Assembly (NCBI RefSeq): GCF_017086405.1
Contig: NZ_CP070973.1
Span: 2,294,001-2,358,000 of the forward strand
DNA length: 64,000 nucleotides
Direction: 5' to 3'
Source: Mycobacterium gordonae
GTDB lineage: Bacteria; Actinomycetota; Actinomycetes; Mycobacteriales; Mycobacteriaceae
The notes under the pieces were generated by a model. It saw only the letters and a program-made list of their open reading frames with translations. It was not told where the DNA came from and made no database searches. Position numbers and translations under genes: made by a program. Shown here piece by piece: positions 1 to 10,100 of this stretch; position 1 is the first letter of the stretch; every line of letters begins with the position of its first letter.

Positions 1-1146
1 GTGCGGGCGATGAGCAATGCCGAACACACCGGCAAGCTGCTGCTGGACATGCCACGCAGTGGGCGCGCCAGCGTGGTGGTGCCGCCGGAGCAGGTTCCGG
101 TGTTCCGCCGCGACGGCGCTTACATCATCACCGGTGGGGTGGGCGGTCTGGGGCTGTTCTTCGCCCAGAAGCTGGCGGCTGCGGGTTGTGGCCGGCTGGT
201 GCTGACCGCGCGGTCGCAGCCGAATCCCAAGGCGCGGCAGATGATCGAACGCCTACGTAAGGCCGGCACCGACGTCGTGGTGGAGTTGGGCAACGTCGCC
301 GAAGCAGACACCGCGGTTCGACTGGTGGAAGCGGCGACGGCGACCGGCCTGCCGTTGCGCGGTGTGGTGCATTCGGCTGCGGTGGTGGAAGACGCGACGC
401 TGACCAACATCACCGACGAGATCATCGACCGGGACTGGGCGCCAAAGGTTTTCGGAACCTGGAGCCTGCACAAGGCGACCCTCGGGCAGCCGCTGGACTG
501 GTTCTGCCTGTTCTCCTCGGGTGCCTCCTTGCTGGGCTCACCCGGTCAGGGGGCCTACGCCGCGGCGAACAGCTGGCTGGATGCGTTCTCCTATTGGCGT
601 CACGCTCAAGGGCTTCCGGTCACCACGATCGCGTGGGGCGCGTGGGCCGAGGTCGGCCGGGCGACTTTCCTGGCCGAAGGCGGCAACCAGCTGATGATCT
701 CACCCGAGGAAGGCGCGTACGCGTTTGAGACGTTGCTGCGTTACGACCGCGCCTACACCGGTTACATCCCGATCATCGGGGCGCCCTGGTTGGACGACGT
801 GGTGCGGCGCAGCCCGTTCGGTGAGATGTTCAAGTCCAGTGGGCAGAGCACCCGGGGCCCGAGCAAGTTCCGCGCCGAGTTGATGACAGTGCCGCAGGAG
901 GAGTGGGCCGGGCGGTTGCGCCGCCTGATCACCGAGCAGGTCGGTGTGATCCTGCGCCGTACCGTGGACGCCGACCGTCCCTTCGTCGAGTACGGCATGG
1001 ACTCGCTGGGCATGCTCGAGATGCGCACCCATATCGAGACCGAGACCGGAATCCGCTTGAGCCCCAAGGTGATTGCCACGCACAACACCGCCCGGGCGCT
1101 GGCCGAGCACTTGGCGCAGACGTTGGCCGAGGAGGGCTCGGCCTAG
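1..1146 (+). CDS. mas: Mycocerosic acid synthase, C-terminal part (5' truncated by window)
   Basis: Last 381 residues of a type I iterative polyketide synthase; the frame is open at base 1, so the true start lies outside. What is present is a ketoreductase domain with the NADPH motif TGGVGGLG at local residues 44-51, catalytic Ser172/173, Tyr186 and Asn190 in the [19 protein letters not shown] region, and a terminal acyl carrier domain with DSL (phosphopantetheine Ser335). Mas elongates fatty acyl starters with methylmalonyl-CoA to multi-methyl mycocerosic acids, the acyl chains of PDIM. The identification rests on sequence resemblance to the M. tuberculosis Mas C-terminus and on position: opposite strand and tail-to-tail with papA5, as in M. 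tuberculosis, except that a PE_PGRS gene now lies between them. Confidence 0.93.
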   Translation: MRAMSNAEHTGKLLLDMPRSGRASVVVPPEQVPVFRRDGAYIITGGVGGLGLFFAQKLAAAGCGRLVLTARSQPNPKARQMIERLRKAGTDVVVELGNVAEADTAVRLVEAATATGLPLRGVVHSAAVVEDATLTNITDEIIDRDWAPKVFGTWSLHKATLGQPLDWFCLFSSGASLLGSPGQGAYAAANSWLDAFSYWRHAQGLPVTTIAWGAWAEVGRATFLAEGGNQLMISPEEGAYAFETLLRYDRAYTGYIPIIGAPWLDDVVRRSPFGEMFKSSGQSTRGPSKFRAELMTVPQEEWAGRLRRLITEQVGVILRRTVDADRPFVEYGMDSLGMLEMRTHIETETGIRLSPKVIATHNTARALAEHLAQTLAEEGSA

Positions 1147-1230
1147 CCGAAGTCCAGCTTTGGCGAGATTCCGGTGTGAAATTGAAGACAGAAAGCGCCA
1201 TGCTCGTCGTGTCCGGAATTCGCTATCCTG

Positions 1231-1252
1231 ATTCTCTCATCTCCGAGAGAAT
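1231..1252. promoter_or_regulatory. Perfect 8-bp inverted repeat between mas and PE_PGRS
   Basis: ATTCTCTC at 1231-1238 and GAGAGAAT at 1245-1252 are exact reverse complements around a 6-base centre, 85 bases after the mas stop and about 68 bases before the PE_PGRS start. There is no T-run after it, so it is not a classic terminator. It could be an operator in the PE_PGRS promoter or a hairpin at the end of the mas transcript. The sequence shows the palindrome only; the role is inferred. Confidence 0.4.
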
Positions 1253-1319
1253 GTAAAGGAATAGAGTTAGCTGACTGAGAAGCAGCCGCGGAGCACGGAT
1301 GTTGATATCGGGGTCAAGA

Positions 1320-3185
1320 ATGTCGTCTATGCTGGTTCAGCCGGAATCGCTCAAGTCCGCGGTAACAGATTTGAGCAGTGTCGAAGGTGCGGTTGGTAGC
1401 GCGCGACTGCGGATAGCCCCCGCCACAGCGATCGCGGCCGCTGGCGCTGAGGAAGTGTCGATTGCCATCGCAGCAGCCTTCGCGGGCCATGCCCGGGAAT
1501 TCCAGTTGCTCAGTACCGAGATTTTGTCGTTTCACGAGAACTTCGTCCGAGCCCTGACTATGGCGTTGGGGGCCTACACCGGCGCGGAGGCCGCCAGTGC
1601 GTCCCCGCTCCAAGATCTGCTCGATTTCGTCAACGCGCCTACCCAGGGGTTGTTGGGTCGCCCGCTGATTGGTGATGGCGTCAATGGGCTGCCCGGGCAG
1701 GCCGGCGGCAACGGAGGTTTGCTCTACGGAAACGGGGGCAACGGTGGTGCGGGTGCTGACGGTCAAGCGGGCGGGGCGGGTGGGTCTGCGGGTCTGTTCG
1801 GCAATGGTGGGGCTGGGGGGGCCGGTGGTGCTGGCGCGGCCGGAGGTGATGGTGGGGCCGGAGGTTGGTTGTCCGGCAACGGGGGTAGTGGCGGGGCGGG
1901 CGGCAGTGCGACCGTGCTCGGTGCTGATGGCGGCCGTGGTGGCAACGGGGGAGCGGGTGGTTGGGTGTCCGGCAACGGTGGAGCCGGCGGGGCAGGCGGC
2001 GCGGGAGCTCACGGCGCAAACGGTGTGAACGCCACAGGTCTGACGCCGACTAGTCGCGCCGCAGACGGTGCGGTAGGGGAGGACGCGGCGGGCGAACTTG
2101 GCAATGACGTCGATGGCCAGAGCGGTGGCGACGGTGCCAACGCCCTCAGCCCGACCGAAGCCGGCGGCAACGGTGGGGCGGGTGGCGCTGGCAACTCTGG
2201 CGAATTCATTGGCGCTGCCCCGCACGGCGGTGACGGCGGCAACGGGGGCAACGGAGGCAGCTCAGCAACTGTCGGAACCGTGGGCGGCAACGGTGGTACC
2301 GGTGGTTCCGCAAAGGGTTCCCTCAACCCGGGAGGCCCCACTACGACGTTGGGCAATGATGCGACCGGTGGCAACGGCGGTGCTGGCGGCATCGGAGGCA
2401 TTGGTGCCGCCGGCGGCGTCGGCGGTGGAGGCGGGGACGCCACCGGCGGCTCCGTGGGTGGTCAAGGCGGTGTCGGCGGTACTGGTTTTGCCGGCAACGG
2501 TGGTGACGGCGGTGCCGGCGGTGCCGGCGGCGGCGCGGGCGGCGCCGGCGGTAAGGGTGGCGCAGGGACGGGCGGCGCGGGCGTGTTGGCCAGCCTCGGC
2601 GGCTACGGCGGGAACGGAGGCCACGGGGGGACGGGCGGTGCTGGCGCCGCGGGCAGCAGCGGTGGACACGGCGGCGCCGGCGGCGCCGGCGGACGCGGTG
2701 GGCTGTTCTACGGAATCGGCGGCGACGGCGGTCTGGGCGGCGCCGGCGCACCGGGCGGCGATGGCGCTCGGGGCGGCACCGGCGGCCTAGGTGGCTCGGG
2801 CGGTTACGGCCGGACGGGCAACCTGATTGCGAACCCGAACGTCCTGGTCAATGGGCCCGGCTTCGGCGGCGATGGCGGTCGAGGGGGCGATGGAGGAGTC
2901 GGCGGCGCGGCAGGTGATGGAGGAGCCGGAGGCAACGGCGGTAACGCCGGGGCCGGAGGAATGTTCGGCGGCCATGCCGGCGCCGCTGGAGCCGGCGGTG
3001 TCGGTGCCGCTGCCGGTACGGCGGGGCTCGGGGGTAGCTTCGGCAGTGGCGGGCGCGGCGGACTCGGGCTCGGCACTGCTCCCATTCCCCAGGACGGCGC
3101 GGCGGGTGCCAACGGTCACGTCGGCGCGACCGGTGCCGCGGGCAGCCACGGTGCCGACGGAGCGCCCGGCCGGATCCTCAGTTAG
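1320..3185 (+). CDS. PE_PGRS family protein inserted between mas and papA5
   Basis: A protein of 621 residues with an N-terminal PE domain (about 1-95) and a long Gly-Ala-Asn rich PGRS tail of GGxGG-type repeats. The start at 1320 gives MSSMLVQPE, the same spacing as the family start MSFVxxxPE; an upstream ATG at 1299 would add seven residues that do not fit the family. The PE domain carries the type VII secretion motif YxxxD/E as YTGAE at 86-90, and the usual linker [10 protein letters not shown] at 111-120. Family members are exported by ESX-5 to the cell surface; no specific function is assigned. It ends 30 bases from the papA5 stop on the other strand. I recall no PE_PGRS here in M. tuberculosis, so it looks like a lineage-specific insertion. 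Confidence 0.9.
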   Translation: MSSMLVQPESLKSAVTDLSSVEGAVGSARLRIAPATAIAAAGAEEVSIAIAAAFAGHAREFQLLSTEILSFHENFVRALTMALGAYTGAEAASASPLQDLLDFVNAPTQGLLGRPLIGDGVNGLPGQAGGNGGLLYGNGGNGGAGADGQAGGAGGSAGLFGNGGAGGAGGAGAAGGDGGAGGWLSGNGGSGGAGGSATVLGADGGRGGNGGAGGWVSGNGGAGGAGGAGAHGANGVNATGLTPTSRAADGAVGEDAAGELGNDVDGQSGGDGANALSPTEAGGNGGAGGAGNSGEFIGAAPHGGDGGNGGNGGSSATVGTVGGNGGTGGSAKGSLNPGGPTTTLGNDATGGNGGAGGIGGIGAAGGVGGGGGDATGGSVGGQGGVGGTGFAGNGGDGGAGGAGGGAGGAGGKGGAGTGGAGVLASLGGYGGNGGHGGTGGAGAAGSSGGHGGAGGAGGRGGLFYGIGGDGGLGGAGAPGGDGARGGTGGLGGSGGYGRTGNLIANPNVLVNGPGFGGDGGRGGDGGVGGAAGDGGAGGNGGNAGAGGMFGGHAGAAGAGGVGAAAGTAGLGGSFGSGGRGGLGLGTAPIPQDGAAGANGHVGATGAAGSHGADGAPGRILS

Positions 3186-3215
3186 CCAGCGAGTCTGCTC
3201 CCCCCGGGGGGGGCG

Positions 3216-4490
3216 TCACTCCACCGCCCAGCCGTAGTCCGACGGGACGGTGCACAGTAGTTCGTGGATGGCTTCCAGGGAGTCCTTGCGCTGCGGCGAA
3301 TGGCCGTGGTTCTCGATCACCAGGTGATCGCCCGACATGCCGCACCCGTAGAAGTCCAGTGGCACGGTGATCGAGCAATAGAACTGTCCGCGAAAGCCCT
3401 CCAGTTCGATGCCCGCCGGCATCCGCACGCTGGGCAGTGCGCTGACATCGGTGCAGAAGACCAGCGGCGGCAGCCCGGCCGGCGTGCCCTCGAACGCCAC
3501 CCCGAAGTTGAGCCCGGACTGCTGCACGACGCCGTCGGCGATATCGGCGCGGAAGGTGGCGCCGATATCGGTTGCCAGGTCCACGATGTCGGTGTCCGGG
3601 CCGATCTCGGCCAGGTAGGTGGCCACTCCCACCAGGTTGGTGGCCTCGGTCGGAGCCACCGGCGGGCTCAGGAAATACCGCAGATCGACGGGATAGACGT
3701 AGGGGATCGGGACGTGCGGTGTCTCCCGCAGCCGCCACTCGGTCATCAGAATCGCCGCGGCCACCACGGTGTTGACGCTGACCCGATTCTCCCGGGCGAA
3801 CTCCACCAGGTCGGCGGTCTCCTGCTCGGTGAGTCGCACGCGGGTGACCGGAACCGGTTGCGGGAGGCCGGGAGTCGCGACCAAGGTCGGCTTGACCGAC
3901 GGCGGCAGGTCGTAGGCGAACATCACCGGCAGGAAGCGCTCGACGCCGGTCATGCCGAGTTTCTTGACGCCCCGCTGTTCCAGTATCACTTCCAGTGGTT
4001 GCGGCGCGGGCTGCGGGTTCACCGGGCCTGGGTCGCCGGTGGTCACCACATCGGTGTAGCGGGAGAACAACTCGTCGAAAAGACCTGCGCCGTGGTGCCC
4101 GTCGGCGATGCTGTGGTGCAGGAAGATGGTCAGCTCGGAAGTGTCCTCGTGCAGCGCTAACCGCAGATTGAGCAGGGTCTGGCCCTGGTCGAGTTTGATC
4201 TCGGCAGCACCGGCAGCACCGGCAGCACCGGCAGCACCGGCACCATCGTCCTCCACCACGATTCCGGCGTGCAGCATGTCGTCGGCCACCAGGTTCCAAA
4301 CGCCGTCCGCGCCCTGCTCGAGGTGACTGGCCAGGATCGGATGCGAGTCGACGAGGGCGTCGAACGCCTCCGATAGCGCATCGGCGTCGACCCGGCCGCG
4401 CAATTGCACGGTGACGGCGGTGAAGACCTCGTACTGGGCGAACACTTCCTCGCTGCGGGACAACTTGCGGATCACCGACCCGGGAAACAC
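3216..4490 (-). CDS. papA5: Phthiocerol/phthiodiolone dimycocerosyl transferase PapA5
   Basis: Acyltransferase of 424 residues that transfers mycocerosyl chains from the Mas carrier domain onto the two hydroxyls of phthiocerol, the last assembly step of PDIM. The condensation-type catalytic motif HHxxxDG is visible as HHSIADG at 125-131; His126 and Asp130 correspond to His124 and Asp128 of the M. tuberculosis enzyme (422 residues). It is the last gene of the fadD26-pps-drr operon, 22 bases after drrC. Residues 83-96 are a Gly-Ala-Ala run encoded by four exact 9-bp repeats at 4203-4238, just upstream of the active-site segment; this probably accounts for the two-residue length difference. The gene is otherwise intact. 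Confidence 0.95.
   Translation of the reverse strand: MFPGSVIRKLSRSEEVFAQYEVFTAVTVQLRGRVDADALSEAFDALVDSHPILASHLEQGADGVWNLVADDMLHAGIVVEDDGAGAAGAAGAAGAAEIKLDQGQTLLNLRLALHEDTSELTIFLHHSIADGHHGAGLFDELFSRYTDVVTTGDPGPVNPQPAPQPLEVILEQRGVKKLGMTGVERFLPVMFAYDLPPSVKPTLVATPGLPQPVPVTRVRLTEQETADLVEFARENRVSVNTVVAAAILMTEWRLRETPHVPIPYVYPVDLRYFLSPPVAPTEATNLVGVATYLAEIGPDTDIVDLATDIGATFRADIADGVVQQSGLNFGVAFEGTPAGLPPLVFCTDVSALPSVRMPAGIELEGFRGQFYCSITVPLDFYGCGMSGDHLVIENHGHSPQRKDSLEAIHELLCTVPSDYGWAVE
4203..4238. repeat. Four exact tandem copies of a 9-bp unit inside papA5
   Basis: The unit ggcagcacc is repeated four times without change and followed by a partial fifth (ggcacc). Read on the minus strand it codes Gly-Ala-Ala repeats. 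Because the unit is 9 bp, gain or loss of copies keeps the frame, so it may be length-variable between strains. Confidence 0.9.
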
Positions 4491-4512
4491 GTTGAGAATC
4501 CAGCCTTTCGTG

Positions 4513-5316
4513 TCAGTGGGTGCTGGCCCGTCGGTAACCGATGGCCATGGGGACGGCGCAGGCGCCGGCGATCCCGGCGCTCCACAGCAGCGTCGCGATC
4601 ATGGGCGCCAGCACCGGGCCGCCGGCCGACAGCCCGCGCATCGCCGTGATCGCATAGCTGACCGGTTGGTGGGCGACGATCGGCTGAATCCAGTGCGGGT
4701 ACTGATTCACCGGCAGCAGGCCGGTGGAGAAGAAGATCAACAGCAGCTGCCACAGCTCGACCGCCTCGACCACCAGGGTTTTCGAGGTGAACAACGCGAT
4801 GGTGGTGGTGAGCGCGGCGAATGCCATGCCGAGAATCACCGGGACGCCGAGCCACATCAGGGTGGCCAGCGCGCCGCCGCGGAACCGGAAACCCAGCGCC
4901 ACGCCCGCCCCCAGCATCACACCGGTGGTGACCAGAATGCGGATCGCTTCGGCGACGATCCGCGCCAGCGGGCCCGAGGCCCGGTGCACCGGCATCACCC
5001 ACAGCCGGGTCAGCAGCCCACTCTGTTGCTCGCGCATCAGGTCGATCGCGACGAACGCCGAGCCGCTCACCGCCCCACCCAATGCCAGCAGCGGCACGAT
5101 GCTGTACAGCGCGCTGTCGTGAGTCATGGCATAGATCAGATTGCCCAGCACGATGTAGAGCACCAGCATGAAAGCCACCGGCAGCACCAGCGCCTCCATG
5201 ACGGTGACCAGGTCGCGTGCCCACCGGGTGAGGATGCGCTGGGTCTGCACCAGCGTCTGCGTCAGCATCAGCCGCAGCGAGTTCTCCGGCGCCCGCAGCG
5301 CAACGGTCGTGGTCAT
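4513..5316 (-). CDS. drrC: PDIM ABC exporter, permease subunit DrrC
   Basis: Membrane protein of 267 residues, ABC-2 type permease of the DrrABC system needed to move PDIM to the cell surface. It has about six hydrophobic segments, for example near residues 45-65, 75-95, 115-150 and 155-190, and the family's IQPxVAHQPVSYAI stretch near residue 210. The start is placed at 5316: its ATG overlaps the drrB stop (ATGA), giving MTTTVALRAPENS. A further upstream in-frame start would extend 63 bases into drrB and is less likely. The C-terminus IGYRRASTH matches the M. tuberculosis protein (276 residues) as I remember it. Confidence 0.92.
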   Translation of the reverse strand: MTTTVALRAPENSLRLMLTQTLVQTQRILTRWARDLVTVMEALVLPVAFMLVLYIVLGNLIYAMTHDSALYSIVPLLALGGAVSGSAFVAIDLMREQQSGLLTRLWVMPVHRASGPLARIVAEAIRILVTTGVMLGAGVALGFRFRGGALATLMWLGVPVILGMAFAALTTTIALFTSKTLVVEAVELWQLLLIFFSTGLLPVNQYPHWIQPIVAHQPVSYAITAMRGLSAGGPVLAPMIATLLWSAGIAGACAVPMAIGYRRASTH

Positions 5317-6137
5317 GGGCGCCGGGACAGGACGAAGGCGGACACCGGCACCAGAAACACCGCGAAACCGGCCAGCCACAACAGCGGCGGCGTCATCACC
5401 GACCAGGTCACCGGCACGGGAGATCTGATCGTGTCGCCGGCCAGCGCGCGCAGCCCGATCACCAGCTGGGAGATCGGCTGATTGCGCACGATGGGCTGGA
5501 TCCAGTGCGGAAACATCTTGAGCGGTTGCAGGCCCACGGACAGCAATCCGAAGATCAGGATCGGCATCGTCAGCAGGGGCAGCATCGCGTCAGGATTGCG
5601 GGTGGCGGTGCCGATCAGGTCGGCGCCGAACGACAGCAGCACCCCGATCACGATTGCCAGCGCACAGAACCCCGCGATGTACAGCGCCCCGCGATGAAAC
5701 CGGAAGCCGATCACGTGGGCAGCGATCAGCGACACGACCAGACCGACACAGCATCGGTACACGCTGGCCGACACGCGGGCCAGCACCGGCGTCAACGGGG
5801 CGATCGGCATCGAGCGGAATCGCCGGTTGACGCCGTGCAGCGAATCGGTGGCGGCCCGGAATGCCGAGGAGATGGCCGCAAAGGCAATGGCCTGCAACGT
5901 GATCAGCGGCGTGATGTATTGCCCGAGGCCGCTGGCGATGCCGCTGCTCGCGCCGCCCACGTAATGATTCCAGGGGATGGAGAACGGGACATAGAAGCCC
6001 ACCGCGAAGGACAGCGAGGCGCCGATCGCGGTGATCAGTTCACCGTTGCGCAGCGTGGGGGCGATGAACCGGACGGTGAGCACCCACCACTGCTGCAGCA
6101 TCGACGGCTGCGACCTGCTGACCAGCGCGGTGCTCAC
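5313..6137 (-). CDS. drrB: PDIM ABC exporter, permease subunit DrrB
   Basis: ABC-2 type membrane permease of 274 residues with about six hydrophobic helices, partner of DrrC. DrrB and DrrC share the motif (H/G)WIQPIVxxQPxS, here near residues 209-222, consistent with an old duplication. It begins with GTG at 6137, overlapping the drrA stop as GTGA, and its own stop overlaps the drrC start as ATGA, so the three subunits are probably translationally coupled. M. tuberculosis DrrB is slightly longer (289). Confidence 0.92.
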   Translation of the reverse strand: MSTALVSRSQPSMLQQWWVLTVRFIAPTLRNGELITAIGASLSFAVGFYVPFSIPWNHYVGGASSGIASGLGQYITPLITLQAIAFAAISSAFRAATDSLHGVNRRFRSMPIAPLTPVLARVSASVYRCCVGLVVSLIAAHVIGFRFHRGALYIAGFCALAIVIGVLLSFGADLIGTATRNPDAMLPLLTMPILIFGLLSVGLQPLKMFPHWIQPIVRNQPISQLVIGLRALAGDTIRSPVPVTWSVMTPPLLWLAGFAVFLVPVSAFVLSRRP

Positions 6138-7138
6138 CGCACCGCCTCGGCGGTGAGGTGGCTCAGTGCCCGGGACTCGCTGGGATCGGCTGTCATGGAG
6201 AGGAATACGTCGTCCAGCGATGGCCGGCGCAACGCGATGTCCGCCGGTTCGATGTCGGCGGCATTGAGCAGGCGCACCGCTTCGATCAGCGTGCCGGTGC
6301 CGTCAGCGGCCGGCATGATGATCCGGTCGGACTCCGCGGTCAGCATGGCCCGTTGATGTTCGGGCAGCAGCGGACCCAGCGCGGCGACCATGGACGGCAA
6401 CTCCTTGACGTCACGTGGCACGATTTCGCAGAACGTCCCGCCGGCGCGGTGCTTGAGTTCGTTGGCGGTGCCTTCGGCGATGATGGTGCCCCGGTCGATC
6501 AGGATGATGCGGTCGCTGAGCGCATCGGCCTCTTCGAGGTATTGCGTGGTGAGCAGCGTGGCGATACCCAGCTTCTTGAAATTGCTCACCAGGTCCCAGA
6601 TGGCTTGGCGGCTGCGGGGATCCAGCCCGGTGGTGGGTTCGTCCAGAAACGCCACCAGCGGTTGCACCACCAGTCCGCAGGCGATGTCGATGCGGCGGCG
6701 CATGCCGCCCGAGTAGGTGCTCACCCGCCGTCTGGCGGCTTGCACCAGGTCGAACTGTTCGAGCAGTTCGGCGGCGCGGCGCCGGGCGGCGGACTTGCCG
6801 AGCCCGTAGAGACGGCCGAACATGACCAGGTTCTGCTCGCCGGAGAGCATATCGTCGAGGGCGACCTGCTGCCCTGTGAGCATGATGGATCGGCGCACGC
6901 CGGCCGGGTCGGAGACGACGTCGTGGCCGGCCACGCTCGCCGAGCCGGTGGTGGGCCTGGTCAGCGTGGACAGGATGTCCACCATGGTGGTCTTGCCGGC
7001 TCCGTTGGGGCCGAGCAGCCCGATCACTTCGCCGCGACCGACCTCGAAACTGACGTCGTCGAGGGCCACCACCTGCCCCGACCGGGTGCCGAACGTCTTG
7101 CCGACCCCCTTGACGACAACCGCTGCGTCAGTTGACAT
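6134..7138 (-). CDS. drrA: PDIM ABC exporter, ATP-binding subunit DrrA
   Basis: Cytoplasmic ATPase of 334 residues that powers DrrB/DrrC. Walker A GPNGAGKT at 43-50, ABC signature YSGGMRRR at 142-149 and Walker B with FLDEPTTGLD at 164-173 are all intact. The usual switch histidine is Gln in TTQYLEEAD (about residue 207), which is normal for the DrrA family. The ATG at 7138 is preceded by a strong ribosome site GAGGAG about 6 bases away, between it and the ppsE stop. A longer reading from 7180 would start inside ppsE and lacks this site. The C-terminal 110 residues after the ATPase core are typical of drug/lipid DrrA proteins. Confidence 0.95.
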   Translation of the reverse strand: MSTDAAVVVKGVGKTFGTRSGQVVALDDVSFEVGRGEVIGLLGPNGAGKTTMVDILSTLTRPTTGSASVAGHDVVSDPAGVRRSIMLTGQQVALDDMLSGEQNLVMFGRLYGLGKSAARRRAAELLEQFDLVQAARRRVSTYSGGMRRRIDIACGLVVQPLVAFLDEPTTGLDPRSRQAIWDLVSNFKKLGIATLLTTQYLEEADALSDRIILIDRGTIIAEGTANELKHRAGGTFCEIVPRDVKELPSMVAALGPLLPEHQRAMLTAESDRIIMPAADGTGTLIEAVRLLNAADIEPADIALRRPSLDDVFLSMTADPSESRALSHLTAEAVR

Positions 7139-7148
7139 TCCAGTCTCC

Positions 7149-10100
7149 TCAGTCAAGGCTCGACAGGTCCACCAGGGCACCCGCTTCGGTCACTCCGGCC
7201 ATCTCGCTCTCCAGTTGCTCGGCGGCGATACCTTCCTGGATCAACTCGCGCAGCGCCTGCGGGAAGGTCTGAGCCAGCCCCTGCACCGTCTCCGCCGCAA
7301 TCCGCCGGGTGTCGTACCACCAGTCGAGATGTGTCACGCCGGCGAACCGGAACACCCGCACCTCGAGAGCGTGGCCCAGCCCTGGGATGGTCGCGCGCAC
7401 CGGCATCGTGACGTCGGAATCGAAGCGCACCGGTGCGTCGACCGGCGGCAGCTCGGGAATCGTTCCGGCATAACGGAAGTGAATGTCGGGGGTACGCTGC
7501 GCACCGAAGGCGCGTCCGGTGGGCGCGTAGAGGTACCGCAGCAACCCGTAGCCGATTCCGTAGTGCGGCACGGCTTTCAGGGTCTTGTGCAGGTCGTCCA
7601 GTTGCTCGATCACCGCGGAGCCCGCACCGGCCGCGCAGGCCAGCGGCACCGGGTAATACGTTGTGCACCAACCGGCGGTGCGGCGCAGGTCGACGTCCGG
7701 TCGCAGCACCGAGCGGCCCTCGCCCTCGAGTTCGACGGCCACCACCCCCTCGCCGACCGTCTGGGCGATGGTGCGGCCCAGCGCGGCCAGCAGGATCTCC
7801 TGGATCGAGCGCCGGAATCGGCGGCGCGCGTCGTCGAGTTCGGACGTCTGCTCGACGTCAAGTGCACCGGACAGTTTGGCCAGATTGGCGGCGGTAGGCG
7901 GCGTCGTCTTCGGCTCCGCCAACCAGCGGGTCACCTTGGCCGCGTTGTCGGTCCAGAAGGACCGGGTGTCCAGCGCCGCCGGATGGGTGGCGAGCGCGGC
8001 CATCCGCTGCGACCATTCCCGCCAGCCGGTGACGGCCGGTTCCAGGGTGATCTCGCCGCCCGCCAGCCGCTGACCGAACGCCATGACGATGTCGCTGCCC
8101 AAAATCTGGTGGGAGGCGGTGTCGGCAACCATGGCGTGCACGCCGAGCCCGAGATAGTTCCGGCCGCCGGAGTTGCCGGTGATGTGGACGGCGATCAGCG
8201 GCGCGGTGGAATCATCATGCTCGGCAATCACTTCGGCCAGCACTGCGGCCGGTTCGGTGCCCTCGGGCAGCGACCGGGTCGTCACGGCGGTGAAATCACC
8301 ACGCGGGCCGACGTGCTGTTCCCAGACGCCGGCGTTGTCGACCAGCTGCAACCGCAACGCGTCGTGATGGTTGCAGACCGCGGTCAGCACCGTGCGGATG
8401 TCGTCCGGGCTCACCGTCGGGTCCAAGCTGAGGATCAGCGGCACCCGCCAGCGGCCGCCGTCGTGCAGTCCGTGCTCGAGGAAGTACGTGGTGTTCGGGA
8501 GTATCGCCGGATTCGCTTCGGGCGCTGGCGGTTTGGCCAGCCCGCTGGCCGCGAAAGCGGCATCCACGGCGGCGGTGAGCGAGGCCAAAGTCGGGTGCTC
8601 GTAGAGGTCCTGCGGGGTGATGCTCAAACCTTCGTTGGAGGCGGTCATCGCGATGCTGATCGCCATCAACGAGTCACCGCCGAGGTCGAAGAAGTTGGCA
8701 GTCGGGTCGATCGAGGGCACCCCGAGGCACTGCTGCCAGACGCGTTGCAGGGTGACGCCGGTCTGCGACGGCCCCGTGGCCTCGACGGCGGCTTCGGTGT
8801 GGGTGCCGGCCGAGACGCCGTTGCTGGACGCCGGTGCCGGCTCCCAGACGGTGGGCTTGGGATCGATCCAATGCTTTTGCCGTTCAAACGGATAGCCGGG
8901 CAGCGAGACGATGTGGGCGCCGGCCGGATGCCTGGGCGAGAAGTCCACGTCGACGCCCGCTGACCACAGTTCGCCCAGTGCGCGCAGGAAGGTGTCGCGG
9001 TCGTCGGCCTGTTGAATGGGGTGCCGCATGAGCCGAACGGAGCGGTTGCCGCCCGACCACCTGGGGTGCCGAATCGCCGAGCCGGTCAGGCTGCCGCCGG
9101 GGCCGACCTCGACCAGGATCCGGTTCGGGGCGGCCAGCACCGCGTCGAGTTCGTCGGCGAAGCGGATGGTGGAACTGATCTGGCGAGTCCAGGTGTCGGG
9201 GTCGGTGGCCTGCTCGTCGGTCAGCCAGGTTCCGGTGAGGTTGCTCAGCAGTCGGGTGTCGGGGGTCTTCAGCTGCTGGAGGGACAGGAATTCCCGGAAT
9301 TCATCCAGCATCCCGTCCATCTGGCTGGTGTGAAAGGCGTGGGTGGCGCGCACCCGTCGCACCGGGACGCCATGCTCGCCCAGCCGCTGGCTGAATGCGC
9401 GGATGGCGTCCTTGGGCCCGGCGACCACACAGTTGCCGGGGTCGTTGACCGCGGACACTTCTGCCCCGGGCACCAGGTGCTGCGCGACGTCGGCGGGGCT
9501 GAGCGCGACGGCGACCATCGCGCCGGGCGGGGACTCGTGCATCAGCCGGGCCCGAAGCGACACAATCTTGACCGCGGTCTGTAGGTCGAAAACGCCGGCC
9601 AGGGTGGCCGCGATGTATTCGCCTGTGCTGTAACCGATGTAGGAGCCGGCGCGCACGCCGTAGCTGTCGACGAGCTTGGCCAGCGCGTATTCCACGGTGA
9701 ACAGCGCTGGTTGGGAGCGGTCGATGCGCTCTAGATCGGCGGCGGTTCCTTGGGAAGTCGGGTAGATCGCCGCATGCAGATCCAGGCCCATTTCCGCCTG
9801 GAAGGCGGTGGCGCACGCGTCGAAGTGTTCGGCGAAAACCGGCTCGGTGTCGTACAACCCCTTGGCCATGCCGGGGTGCTGGGCGCCCTGACCGGGGAAC
9901 ATGAACACGACCTGGTCGGTGGTTGCGGTGTGATCGTCGGCCGGGGATTCGCCGACGAAGACGTTGTCGTGCTCGGCGGCGCGCAGCAGCGTGATCGCCT
10001 GTGCCCGGTCGGCGGCGACGGCGGCCATGGTGACGTGGTGTCTGCGGCGGCCGGCCAGCGTGTGCGCGACGTCGGCCAGGCCCGGGGCGTTCGGACGTTC

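Noticed and set aside
9610..9640. GYSTG instead of GHSxG in the PpsE acyltransferase as an inactivating change
   Set aside because: The same sequence is, as far as I recall, present in functional M. tuberculosis PpsE, so it is a family feature.
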